From assembly GCF_009727055.1 (NCBI RefSeq), contig NC_052354.1, forward strand, positions 293,302 to 357,301: 64,000 bases of DNA, written 5' to 3'. The translations under genes and the position numbers were made by a program. The notes below the pieces were generated by a model that was given only the letters and a program-made list of their open reading frames with translations, was not told where the DNA came from and ran no database searches. Source of the stretch: Benincasa hispida (Eukaryota; Streptophyta; Magnoliopsida; Cucurbitales; Cucurbitaceae). Within the stretch, counting starts at the first letter, position 1. Every line of letters begins with the position of its first letter. Shown here piece after piece: positions 45,467 to 55,501 of this stretch.

Positions 45467-46353
45467 ATCTGCCTCAGGGTCAATTCCTTCGGAGTCGTTT
45501 GTTTGCTCTTGTTGCGCTTCTTCAGGTTAGCGCTCACTTTCCTCGCCAATGCCAGATCCAACGCTTGTTTCAATCCTAGGCACTGGAAGGTTTGTGTCAT
45601 CAGCAGTGAAACGTGGAGGGCTTTGCGGTCTGGATGCAAGAGGAAGGATTAAAAGTGGTTCATCTTCTGGGGCTAGTGGTGCTTACTTTTCAAGCGTTGG
45701 TGGGCAAAGTTTGAAGTCAACGCCAACCTCGACAACTTCAAGGTTTTGATGTAGTGAGGAGTTTCTTAATTGAGGCGACGGGATTATTTGCTCTTCAATT
45801 TTTGAGGCGATAGACACTTTCCTCTTCTTGCACTGGGATGCCTCTAGGGTAGACTGAGTTTGAGGGTTTCGCTTTACCTGCTACTTAGGTTGAATTTCTT
45901 GTGCAGGCAACCTCATCAGGCGGTGAAGAGATTTTTTTGTCAATGTGCTTTTCACCGCCAAATCTTCTTCTTCTTCAAATCACCCCTGAGCCACGCATAG
46001 CTCCGTAATGGGTGAAGGGAAGAAGAGCTGCCCCCTTGGTCTAGAGAACAAGGCCCAAATCTAATTTGCAATCAGGAGACCAACGTTGATCGAGATTAGC
46101 CGTATGATGCAGAAGATTGCCATGACCCTTTCTCTGTAGACCGAGTGATCATGCATTGTGGGGAGTAACTTTCTCTTAATGAAGTAAAACCACACGTAAG
46201 CATCCAACGTTAGGGTGTGTGGCGACAATGTATTTACCCCTTTTGATGAGACTGTCCACTTTATCTCAGGTAGTGCTATTACCTTCAATACTTCTTTTTG
46301 CTCTTTGGGCGTTGGGTTGTCAATAATTCTATTTCCTTCGGCGTCAACAGTAA
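45467..46353 (-). pseudogene. Putative plant transposon protein (gypsy-associated), fragment
   Basis: The minus strand reads DAEGNRIIDNPTPKEQKEV, LKVIALPEIKW, TLTLDAYVWFYFIKRKLLPT, HDHSVYRERVMAIFCIIRLI and SINVGLLIAN. This resembles the domain catalogued as putative plant transposon protein, found in many plant gypsy-like loci (W-x-F-I-x-x-x-L-P-T-x-H and INVG motifs). Beyond 46061 the minus strand has charged, low-complexity text with stops. It joins copia RNase H abruptly near 46353 (reading DICYI then TVDAEG), so it was inserted there or captured. Function is unknown. Confidence 0.55.
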
Positions 46354-47340
46354 TATAGCAGATGTCTGGTCTAATGTAGAGCATCGCATACATTAAACTG
46401 CCAACGACAGATGCATATGGGACCCATCTCAGGTCCTCAACCTCTTGAGACGTCTTAGGACACATGTCCTTAGACAAAGTGACTCCATGCTTGAATGGTA
46501 GTGGTCCTTTTTGGAGTTATGCATTGAGTACTTGAGCAAGATTTTGTCAATATATGATGCCTGAGACAGCGCTAGCACTTTGTTCTTACGATCCCGAAAG
46601 ATCTGTATACCCAGAACAAATTGAGCCTCTCCCAAATCTTTCGTGTGGAATTTGGTCGCTAGCCAATTCTTAACTGCAGTCAATAGACCTACATCATTCC
46701 CAATGAGTAGTATATCGTCTACATACAATAGTAAGAAAGCTACTGAACTGTTGACTAATTTTTTTTTGTAAACACAAGATTCATCAATGTTTTGGTCAAA
46801 GCCATACGATTTGATCGCAACATCAAACCGAATATTCCAAGATCGAGATGCCTGCTTCAGCCCATAAATGGACCAATTCAGTTTGCAAACTTTTTGCTCT
46901 TGACCTTGGGCAATGAATCCTTCAGGTTGCACTATGTAAATGGTCTCCTCAAGATTGCCATTCAGAAAAGCTATCTTGACATCCAATTGCCAAATCTCAT
47001 AATTATAATAAGCTGCAATGGATAGGAGGATGCGGATCGACTTTAACATGGCAACAAATGAGAAAGTCTCCTCATAGTCGACTCCCTTCTTTTAGGTATA
47101 AACCTTTGCCATAAGTCGAGCCTTGAAGGTTTGCACCTTCCCAACAGTACCCCGTTTGCGCTTGTAGATCTATTTACAACCTATAGGTCTTACCCCATCA
47201 GGCTGATCTAAAAGATCCTATATCGAGTTGAAGTACATCGACTCCATCTCGATATTCATGGCTTTGACCCATTCATCCCGGTCAATATCCTCCATTGCCT
47301 TTATAGGACAACGGATCCTCAACGTCGCCATCTGTCACCA
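46354..47340 (-). pseudogene. Ty1/copia RT fragment (same family as 2302-3973)
   Basis: A good minus-strand frame (46429-47049) covers the RT core: MLKSIRILLSIAAYYNYEIW, AFLNGNLEETIYIVQPEGF, KLNWSIYGLKQASRSWN, the YVDD box at 46714-46725, and SQASYIDKILLKYSM. Upstream frames to 47340 hold degenerate KWIYKRKRG-type sequence with a stop. A frameshift near 46515 and truncation near 46353 remove most of RNase H. On the right it is cut by a gypsy LTR at 47344. Confidence 0.9.
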
Positions 47341-47343
47341 TAG

Positions 47344-48709
47344 TGATAACTGGTAGAAATACAAGTTATTACAGCTCAAATTAGTAAAACAATGGGAGAA
47401 AGCGATGGTAAAATAGGCGATATTATGTTTGAAAGCGCCAAACTAAAAGGAATTGCGATTGCTAATGCTCATCGCATAAAAGAAGTTAATTTACCTATTC
47501 TGTGTAGGTACAATGCGATGGCGCATATGAAATTGTGATCCAAGGGCATAATAGAGACGTCGCATCAAGGTGACAACATAATAAATCATGATGGGACGTA
47601 AAGCTAATAATGCTCAATCTCGAAATTCAGTTGATAGCCATTAAAACCATCATTTGGAAGTACATTGAACTTTCAGTGACTTTCAGACGACACAACAAAA
47701 TAGGGAAATTAATGCTGCCCATCTTTGCAATCATTAGTAAGAAGAGTTGCTTCACCTTGAAATCTATAAATACCTAATGCTACCAGAGAGAGAAGGGGGA
47801 GATGAATAGAGAGAGAAAGGACACGAGGCGAAGACGAGGGAAATCGCTTTCTGGATAGATCGAGAGACTGCCAGAAACCAATACAAAGGAGAGAAGTCCA
47901 ACCCTTGCGAGAGCAAGAGTCCACAAACTGGAATAGAGTTGAAGTGATAAAGAGTAGTGTAAAAGGCCACGGAAAGCAACACATTGCTTACCTGGCTTGT
48001 TATTTATCAATCCATTTGTTGTTTTGTACTCAACACTCTATTTGCAAAAATGGAAACTTCATTTCGATTTTTTTTCAGTCTCTCCACACCATGCATGAGT
48101 AACTAAATTTGTGAATGAGTTGAGAAGTACTTAGCAAGCATGACTTAAGCTATGTATTTTATGTGATCATCTTGTCTTATGTATGCATCATTCATCATTT
48201 GAAAGTACTTGAAAGAGTAGTCTAAAAATAAAATCTAGGCTCGAGAGAGTCGGATTAGATCACATAAGCAAGAATAGAGACTTAGAAATAAGTTCTATCT
48301 GCTGCTTTCCATACACATCGCATGCGTCCTAAAAATAGGAAATGTGGCATTATGATTTGAGAAATGTAGTACTAATATTTGTGTATAGCATGATCACATG
48401 ACTTGTAGACAATCTTGAGGAATTTTAGCTAAATCTCTTCTCAATCCCTTCATCGCATACTTGTTATAACACTACGCTTTCATCACTCCATGTTCAACTC
48501 CATCGCATAGGAAAGTCTAAATCAAAACACCATCTACTTCTTTATCACCATCGCAATAGAATCAGAGAGTCCGTCGCTTGTCTATTTAGTAGTCTCTGTG
48601 TTCGACCCTGGACTTACCAGGAACCTAAGAAGGCTTATACTTGGGCTTTGTTAGGAAAACTTGTCTGATATCACATCCATACACCATCGCATGATAAATC
48701 AATGCATCA
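47344..48709 (+). mobile_element. Ty3/gypsy 5' LTR (1366 bp)
   Basis: It starts TGATAACTGGTAGAAATACA and ends AATGCATCA at 48709, seven bases before a tRNA-Asp-type primer site. A TATA box (CTATAAATACC) is near 47762. The block GTTCGACCCTGGACTTACC (48600) is shared with the other gypsy LTRs. It interrupts the copia RT at its left. No 3' LTR for it is present; the next LTR is on the other strand. Confidence 0.88.
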
Positions 48710-48715
48710 AATTTT

Positions 48716-48733
48716 TGGCGTTGTTGCCGGGGA
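48716..48733 (+). other. Primer-binding site, tRNA-Asp type
   Basis: TGGCGTTGTTGCCGGGGA differs at two positions from the complement of the plant tRNA-Asp 3' end. It lies just inside the LTR. Confidence 0.82.
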
Positions 48734-48834
48734 CTACGGTATAGATTGCACTAACATCAAACCTCTTTGATCTTTGTAGCTTTTGACCTTTGTTGCATAG
48801 CCATTCCATCTGTAGAGGAAGGAGCAAGTGTCGC

Positions 48835-49437
48835 ATGAGCGAAGGACATATTCCTGAGCTCAACTACAACTCAGAGATCAAAAGAACCTTTCGCAAAAGA
48901 CAGAAAAATAGACGTAAACAACAAGGAAGAGTTCACAAAATGGCTGAACAATGTGAAGAATGAGTAGCAAATGAAAAAAACATAATGGAAAATCCTATCC
49001 TACTGGCAAATGATCGCAATAGACCCATCCGACACTATGCATCACCAAACTTCTATGATTTCTTCCTAGGAATAATGAGATTAGTATTGGATGGATCAAG
49101 GTTCAAGATGAAGCCAGTCATGTTAAAAATGATACAAAAAGAAGAACAGTTCAGAGGACGGCGTGGTGAAGATCTGCATACCCATCTACGAAGCTTCATT
49201 GAAATTTGTAACACTTTTGTGTTCCCTAATATTTCCCCAGAAGAGGTTCGACTCACATTATTTCCATTTTCACTATGCGACAAAGCATGAAAATGGGCTT
49301 ACTCTCTTGAACCAAGAGAGATAACTCCATGGGAGCAAGTTGTGGAGAATTTTATGAAGTATTTTCCTCCCACAGAGAATGCCAGAAGGAGGAAATTGAT
49401 CACCAATTTTGAATAAGAAGAATATGAATTGCTCAGT
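48835..49437 (+). pseudogene. Ty3/gypsy (Athila-like) gag, N-terminal part, broken
   Basis: ATG at 48835 begins MSEGHIPELNYNSEIKRTFR. An in-frame TGA follows at 48961, then MENPILLANDRNRPIRHY, GRRGEDLHTHLRSFIEICNTF and VRLTLFPFSLCDKA with TGA at 49288, then KWAYSLEPREI and NARRRKLITNFE. It is clearly homologous to the gag at 16730-18279. The coding sequence is cut at about 49437 by a minus-strand gypsy LTR. Confidence 0.88.
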
Positions 49438-50412
49438 GACGTGATACGTTATTTTATTGTGATGAAATAATGGTAAGGATTATGTTGGTGGAAAATGCGT
49501 TGAGCATGCAAGTTTTCTCAGTAAGATCCAAGTATAAATACTACTGAGTTGCCTGGTAAGCCCTGGGTCAAACTCAGGAACTAAGGAAAACAATATGCGG
49601 TGGTAAGTTTTAGATCACTTTGCGGTAACAAATAAATCAATGGTTTTGTTGGTTTATTGTTTAAGGTATAAAAATTAGGCGGCGGATTTGAGATATAAGT
49701 AATTACACGACAGATACACTGAGTATGCGGCGGAACGGGTTGAGAAGGTCTTTAGCTAGCATTTCCCGAGAATGCATTCAAGCTATGTGATCATGCTACA
49801 CTCATGTTACCATAACTCATTTTCCAATGCAAATGCGATGACTCCAAATTTTAGGACGCATGCAATGAATGCGATAAAGTCTATAGAGCTTATTCCTAAG
49901 TCTCCACTTCTTGCCTATGCGATGATGCAAGATGCACACAAGGATGAGGTGACCGCTTACAATCATAACCTATCTCTAAGATGCATGCTGTAACGCCCAG
50001 ATCCTTAAACCTTATGATCCGACCGCTACGACATGCATACTTAGACTTTTCTATCATGAGATGAGTTTTGGTTGAAATTTCAAAAGAAAATATCTAAATT
50101 TTATTAATTAGATAGAAAAACTATATTAGAATTTTATTTATCAAAACACCAGGATCCATAAAACATTAGCGTGGTGGTAACAAATGCATGTGTCTATAAT
50201 AGTGAGTTTGATGGTTGGCCATTTGAGCGACGTCCAACTCTGCCCTCTACGCTGTGTTCTTACCTACAAAGTCTGTAAAAATATAGGATGAGTACATAAT
50301 ATACCCAGTAAGTAGTTCTCACGGTAGGGTAGTGACCAAATGCACAATTCACAAAGCAACATGTCATGAAAACATATGATTGGACCGAAAACGTTATAAT
50401 AACATGTGGTGG

Positions 50413-50829
50413 TCGGTTATGCTTCCAACATAAATCTCTCCGCCCTGATAGGAAGATGAGGACCTAAGCGAAACTAACCCATCTGATGATTAGCGGGTCA
50501 TGCAGTCAGTAGGGCCAGGAGTCGCATCCAACATCAACCATTAGCATAAACGTTATGCTTCCAATATAAATCTTTCCGCCCTGATAGGAAGATGAGGACT
50601 TAAGCGGAAACTAAACCCATCTGATGATTAGCGGGTCATGCAGTTCAGTAGGGCCAGAGTCGCATTCCAACATCAACATTAGCATAAACGTTATGCTTCC
50701 ACACATAAATCTTTTCCGCCCTGATAGGAAGATGAAACTTAAGCGGAAAACTAACCCATCTGATGATTAGCGGGTCTGCAGTCAGTAGGGGCCAGAGTCG
50801 CCATCCAACATCAACATTAGCATAAACCA
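50413..50829 (+). repeat. Three-copy tandem repeat, about 137 bp
   Basis: TTATGCTTCC...ATAAATCT(C/T)TCCGCCC, CTGATAGGAAGATGA, ACCCATCTGATGATTAGCGG and CATCAACATTAGCATAAA recur with starts near 50417, 50553 and 50691 (periods 136 and 138). Small indels in each copy rule out coding use. Confidence 0.85.
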
Positions 50830-51469
50830 TAAGTATTAAAACTGGAAGCATAATTACACTAATTAAAACTTTGTTTAACGTTAATCGTGAACAAACATAA
50901 TGCATGGGGTTCCTTGTAGAGAAACGTGTGTTCTAAACATGTAATGCAATTATAACAATTACATAACCATGCAATATAATAAAGGTACACTACCTAGAAC
51001 ATTTAAAGAGAGGTGAGATAAAACTTACTTACCTTGGCGGTGATATAATTATTCCTTATTATTCTTTATGATTTGATCGTGTAGAGCTTTCCCTTTTTTT
51101 AAACTAGAAGAAATTTGGCAGCACCTTACCCGAGCTTTTCTCTTTTAATCTTCAAGAACTCCTCACTCACACTTACTTTTTCACACGATACTGATGTTAC
51201 TTGAGATTTGTTTGAGAATGGGTTAAATCTTCGCAAAGAGGTGCCTATTTATAGTAGTTTTCAGCATCTTCTCAGTTGTGACAAATCATCGTTACGTGGC
51301 TTCTTTTAAATTACTTATGGTTTATGGATTTCTCCCAATAAGACACCTAATTTTGGGCTAACGTTTGCCCTTACGTCATCATTCTTTGTTTTGTATTCAA
51401 TTTTAGGGTTTCCATTGTATAATCTATAAGATCGTGGCCAAATTCAACGCATAATTCGCGCTTCTGTCC

Positions 51470-51930
51470 AAATCTCGCTCACTCTGCTCTTAAAATCTCG
51501 CTCTTTTCCCATTTTCTCGCTAGGAATTTACTCTGGAGCTTTCTTGCTGGAAATCCCGCTCTCTCCACTCTCGCTCTCAATTTTTCTCTTCCGTCTCGCT
51601 TCTCTCCAGCTTTCTCGCTCTCGCTCCCGTTATCGCTCTCGCTCCTACTCTCGCTCCCATTCTCGCTCCCTCGCTCCTGCTCACTGCTCTCAACTTTTTC
51701 CTTGCTACAATTCTCGCTCTCTCCAATTTTCCTTCAATCTCGCTTTCTCCAGGGATCTCGCTCTTTCTACTCTCGCCAGCCTTAATCTCACTAGCATCGC
51801 TCGCTGGGTTTCTCGCTCTCCAATTCTTCCTTCGATCGCGCAGCTCTCTTCTCAGAATCTCGTTTTCTCTAGTTTTCTCGCTGGTGTGGCTCTTGCTCTC
51901 TCCCACTTTCTCGCTCCCGCTCGCTCTCTT
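51470..51930 (+). repeat. TCTCGCTC low-complexity array
   Basis: CTCGCTCTC, CTCGCTCCC and ATCTCGCTTTC words recur dozens of times, interspersed with TTCAATCTCGC. The frame at 51544-51957 reads RSRSRYRSRS and is an artefact of the repeat. The same motif is in the MULE at 24590-24990 and 27655-27740. Confidence 0.8.
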
Positions 51931-53233
51931 ATTCATTATCTTTTGGATAATGAATAAATTTTCAATTTTCAATTTATTTATTTATTTATTTATTATTATT
52001 ATTATTATTATTTTATTTTTCTAAATTTCCACCCCTTTAAATAAAATTTTGTCCTGCTTATTATTTGATATTTAATTTCCTGTATGCGTACAAATCTGGG
52101 TCATTACAAATGTGATGCGTTAATAGCAAACAGAGCTTATTCTTAAGCTTCTATCTCTTGATTAAGCGTTTCTAATATGACTTTTCCAAGTCTAGATTTT
52201 ATCCTTAGACTACCCTCTCGAGTATCTCTAATGGATGAATGACGCATACATAATACAAGATAATCGCATAGAATGAAGATCCCTGGTTATGCTATCTAAG
52301 TGCTTCTCAACCCATTCGACAGATTTAGCTACTCATGCGTAATGTACAAAGAGTGAACAGATATAAAGATGTAGTTTCCATTTCCATAAATAAGTTCATA
52401 GTACAAAATGACAATGGAAATAAGGGTAGAGAGCCCGTTAACAATTTCTTGCTTCCTAAGGCTTTTACACTATTATCTCTATTCTGCTCAAAAGATGTTC
52501 TTGCTTCCGTAAGAGTTGACCCTCTCTTTGATCTCGACGCTCCCAACACTCTTTCGAGTTCACCGGGATGATCTCTCAGAGTAATCTCACTTCACTCGCT
52601 TTCACCTTCTAAATAAAAAGAAAAACTATGAACAAGGCTACTTCTATCTATAAGGAAAATTCTGTAACTTCGCGAACTTCTTCACTGAAGGTGGCCTTCG
52701 GTATTTATAGAGTTTTGAGGTGAAAGGCTTCTTCTCTCTTATGATTGCACTGATGGGATCACATTAATTCTCTATCTGATGCGCCGAATATTTGTCACCG
52801 AAAAGTTGAGTGTACTTGCTATAGTAGGTCGTTAACGACTTGTCAACTTAATTCGGAATCGACCGGCATCAGCTTTCTGTCCCATCGTGATTTATTACGC
52901 TGTTCACCCAGATGTGCTCACCATGATGCGGCGGCTCTACGCGGCCACCTTATTGAACAGATATTTGCGAGCATAAATTGTCGTGTAGCCTTGCATCAAC
53001 GCAATCTCTTAATGCGCTCGGACGTAAATTTCTTTGGATCGCATTTCCGCCTTGCGTTAATGCATTTTCTGTACACAAATACATAAGTTAGCTTTTTTAA
53101 TGTGATGGATGCATGCGATCGCAATGTTGTGAACTTAATACTTTTGGACGCAATATTGTATATTTTTATCATTGCAATCTTGCATTGTTTTATAACTTTG
53201 CACTGTAATAACGTGCATTTCTGTCTGTTATCA

Positions 53234-53250
53234 CATCCCCAAATTTAAAC
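53234..53250 (-). other. Polypurine tract of gypsy element
   Basis: The minus strand reads GTTTAAATTTGGGGATG immediately before the TGATAAC start of the 3' LTR. Confidence 0.65.
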
Positions 53251-54130
53251 AATGTTTGTCTTCAAGCATAAGCTAAAGATTTTCTTTTGAAAGTCGACCG
53301 CCTTCTCTTTCCTAGATTTCTCAAGGATGTCTTATTCAAATCCTATGCACCAAAATTTCCTTAATATTTATCCAGGTCTCTTCTTAAAATATTTCTAAAA
53401 TTTAGGGACCGCAAGTTTAACCTTCAAAAAGACTTTACCAAATTCCAGGGCATCGCATGATTTATTCCATAAAAAACTTTTCACTAGGGTGTTTTCAAAT
53501 GATTTTTATCCTTGCATATTTTAGACATTTTTTTATGACCTTGCGCGGATCCAAGTGCCTAGCCTTCGTTTTGGCTTGCCCCCACGTGTGTGATGCAGAT
53601 ATCTAACTACGAGCAAGACGCTCTTTCTCAGTCTATACTCATGCCTATTTGGCAGCGGAGTTGCGATCATTTATTTATGCGTTGATCACGATTCCTACCT
53701 TCATTTTGGCTTGCCCCCACGGGTATCATGCAGACATCCAATTATGAGTAGGATCCGATCGCAGCGTTATGGTTTTTTTTTGTAAGGCTAAAAAAATAAC
53801 AAGGTCGAAAAATAAATACCGCACTCCCAAATTTAAAATGCGGCAATGTCCTCATTGCTAAAAGGTTGAAAGAAGTCATGCGATGCTCTTAAGAAGTTTC
53901 GTAAAAAGTCAATTTGAAAGAAAGCTAGCAGACCACTAACTTCTAGAAATATTTCATGAGGTGACCGTCCTAAAATTAAGTTAAATCTAGTATAAAGGAA
54001 AAAGATAGAGGCATGTGTTTCATCATTGAAATCATAATTGAAAAGAAGAAATAATGCGGTGACTTACTAAATTAATCAATGTTAAATGATTGCGCCGACC
54101 AAAGAGGATACGATGCTAAAGTGATCAAAG
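53251..54130 (-). other. Gypsy 3' non-coding region with a duplicated segment
   Basis: No coding sequence recognised. GGCTTGCCCCCACGTGTGTGATGCAGATATC at about 53573-53603 recurs as GGCTTGCCCCCACGGGTATCATGCAGACATC at about 53709-53739, giving a 136-bp direct duplication. The stretch lies between RNase H and the 3' LTR, as in other Athila-like elements with long 3' regions. Confidence 0.5.
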
Positions 54131-54601
54131 TTAAAATGCGATGTGATAGTGCAAAATTTTGGAATAAATATAGGCAAATATCACCACAAGCAATTCTTTT
54201 TCTGTGGTGGTGTAGTTTGTTTGAGCAGGATTCGGGGTTTTACTCGCATATGCGATCGGATATAGCATTGTTTTTCTCTTCTGTGCCAGCACTGCTTCTA
54301 TCGCATAACCGCTTGCGTCGCACATTAATTCAAAGGGTAGTTTCCAGTTTGGTGCGAACAACACAGGTGCGGTCGTTAATGCATTCTTCAAAATCATGAA
54401 TGCGTTGAGGCATTAGTGATCGAAGTCAAACTTTCTACCTGCCTCCATCAACACACTAAGTGGTCGTGCAATCTTTGAAAATTTGACAAAACGCCTATAA
54501 AATCCAGCATGTCCAAAGAAGCTACTGATAGCCTTTACACTCGTTAGAGGTGGGAGCTTTTCAATTGCTTCAATTTTTGCATTGTCCACCTCAAACCCGT
54601 T
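54131..54601 (-). pseudogene. Ty3/gypsy pol fragment: RT end and RNase H start
   Basis: The minus strand encodes GFEVDNAKIEAIEKLPPL, SSFFGHAGFYRRFVKFSK (RT connection, 54600-54430), then after a stop near 54408 MILKNALTTAPVLFAPNWKL, FELMCDASGYAIEAVLAQK and AYASKTPNPAQTNYTTTEKE (RNase H, with the D of CDAS). It is truncated at 54602 by another gypsy LTR and ends near 54131. Confidence 0.88.
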
Positions 54602-55345
54602 GATGACATGCAGAAATGCATGTCATCTTAGGCCTTTTACTTAGAATTATGAAGGTTGTTAGGCAGAATATGCGTCGATCATGATAGGAATTCATGAGAA
54701 TATGAGTTTACGTCGATCAGAATGTTGAAACTCAGTTAACCCGTTATTTTGCATTAATTATGCGTTCAATATTCTATCTTTGTAGCTAATGCAGGAAATG
54801 AACGTAAACGCGGAAACCGGACCACCGCATAGATGACCGCATGCAGAGAAGTTCTACATCACGAGGCAAACGCATCGATCAATGCATGGGTGTTGCGGTG
54901 ATCAGCCACATGCATCCACCGCATGAGGATTGCGCTCGCCAAGCGAATGCGGTCATCGTGTAGAGTTACGGTATTAAGCAAATGCGACCATTGAATGATT
55001 GCGGCTACGCGACAACGCAAACTAATGGATCAACTCAAGGTAGGTGAAATGAACGCATCAACGCATCTACCTCGAGAAAAGCTAAAGCTGATGTTGACAT
55101 TTCACCTTTCATGTCATTAGTGGCAGAGGTTTAGAAAGGATGAACGGGCCGAACTCAGACTCAGAGCAGTCCAATTAATGCTGTGGGTGACCCAAGCTCT
55201 ATAAATAGAAGCCGATGAGCTGAAATTCATTTTATCCAAGGTTTTTGTTTGAGGTTTGCCTATGGCGGATCCTTGCGATCCAGACAAACACGTGAGAAGA
55301 CGGCTGAGAGTCCTTCACTTCCTTCATCCATTCTGAGTCTCTTGA
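54602..55345 (+). mobile_element. Ty3/gypsy LTR, 3'-truncated, upstream of DUF247 copy 3
   Basis: It starts TGATGACATGCAGAAATGCA, with the same terminal hairpin (54603-54628) and following blocks as the LTR at 44302: ATCTTAGGCCTTTTACTTAG, GGAATTCATGAGAATATGAG and GGGTGTTGCGGTGATCAGCC. It continues through a TATA box at 55197-55208 and leader-like text GATCCTTGCGATCCAGACAA. It fades near 55345, about 155 bases before the DUF247 ATG and in the same orientation. Confidence 0.8.
55197..55208 (+). promoter_or_regulatory. LTR TATA box upstream of DUF247 copy 3
   Basis: CTCTATAAATAG is a strong plant TATA consensus at the place where the other gypsy LTRs carry theirs. It lies 294 bases before the ATG at 55502, on the same strand. 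Whether it drives that gene is inference. Confidence 0.5.
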
Positions 55346-55501
55346 CCTAGTCTAATTAAAAAATAATAAAAGAAGAGGAATATGTCGCATTAAATGTTGA
55401 GTTAAATTTGATAATTTTTGAAAACGGAATTGTTGTAATTTACCCGTATTTAAATGTTGAGTTATAACTTGGGGAGAATTGCTGATTTTTAATTTATAAT
55501 A

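Larger units (their letters stand above)
49989..52108 (-). mobile_element. Solo LTR-like insertion with TGTAAYG...ends
   Basis: It runs from TGTAACGCCCAGATCC to AATCTGGGTCATTACA, whose first 14-15 bases are inverted copies of each other. It splits the gypsy LTR: sequence on the left (AGATGCATGC) and right (GATGCGTTAATAGCAAACAG) continues the LTR seen at 18855-18890. A minus-strand TATA box (CTATAAATAGGC) is near 51245. The ends fit gypsy LTRs starting TGTAACGACCC. A clean 5-bp target duplication was not found (CATGC against AATGT). It carries the repeats at 50413 and 51470 and no credible gene. Confidence 0.7.
49442..53233 (-). mobile_element. Ty3/gypsy 3' LTR, interrupted by another LTR
   Basis: On the minus strand it starts TGATAACAGACAGAAATGCA at 53233, right after a purine tract, and ends near 49442. 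Removing the insertion at 49989-52108 leaves about 1672 bases, matching the 1657-bp LTR at 18319-19975. A TATA box (CTATAAATACC) lies near 52705. The GAGTTGCCTGGTAAGCCCTG block (49545) matches 18420. It is the 3' LTR of the minus-strand gypsy pol fragment at 54131-54601. Confidence 0.85.

Noticed and set aside
51544..51957. Serine/arginine-rich frame (RSRSRYRSRSYSRSHSRS) that looks like an SR protein, and its minus-strand mirror
   Set aside because: It is produced by the TCTCGCTC low-complexity array. There is no RNA-recognition domain and the complement is equally open.
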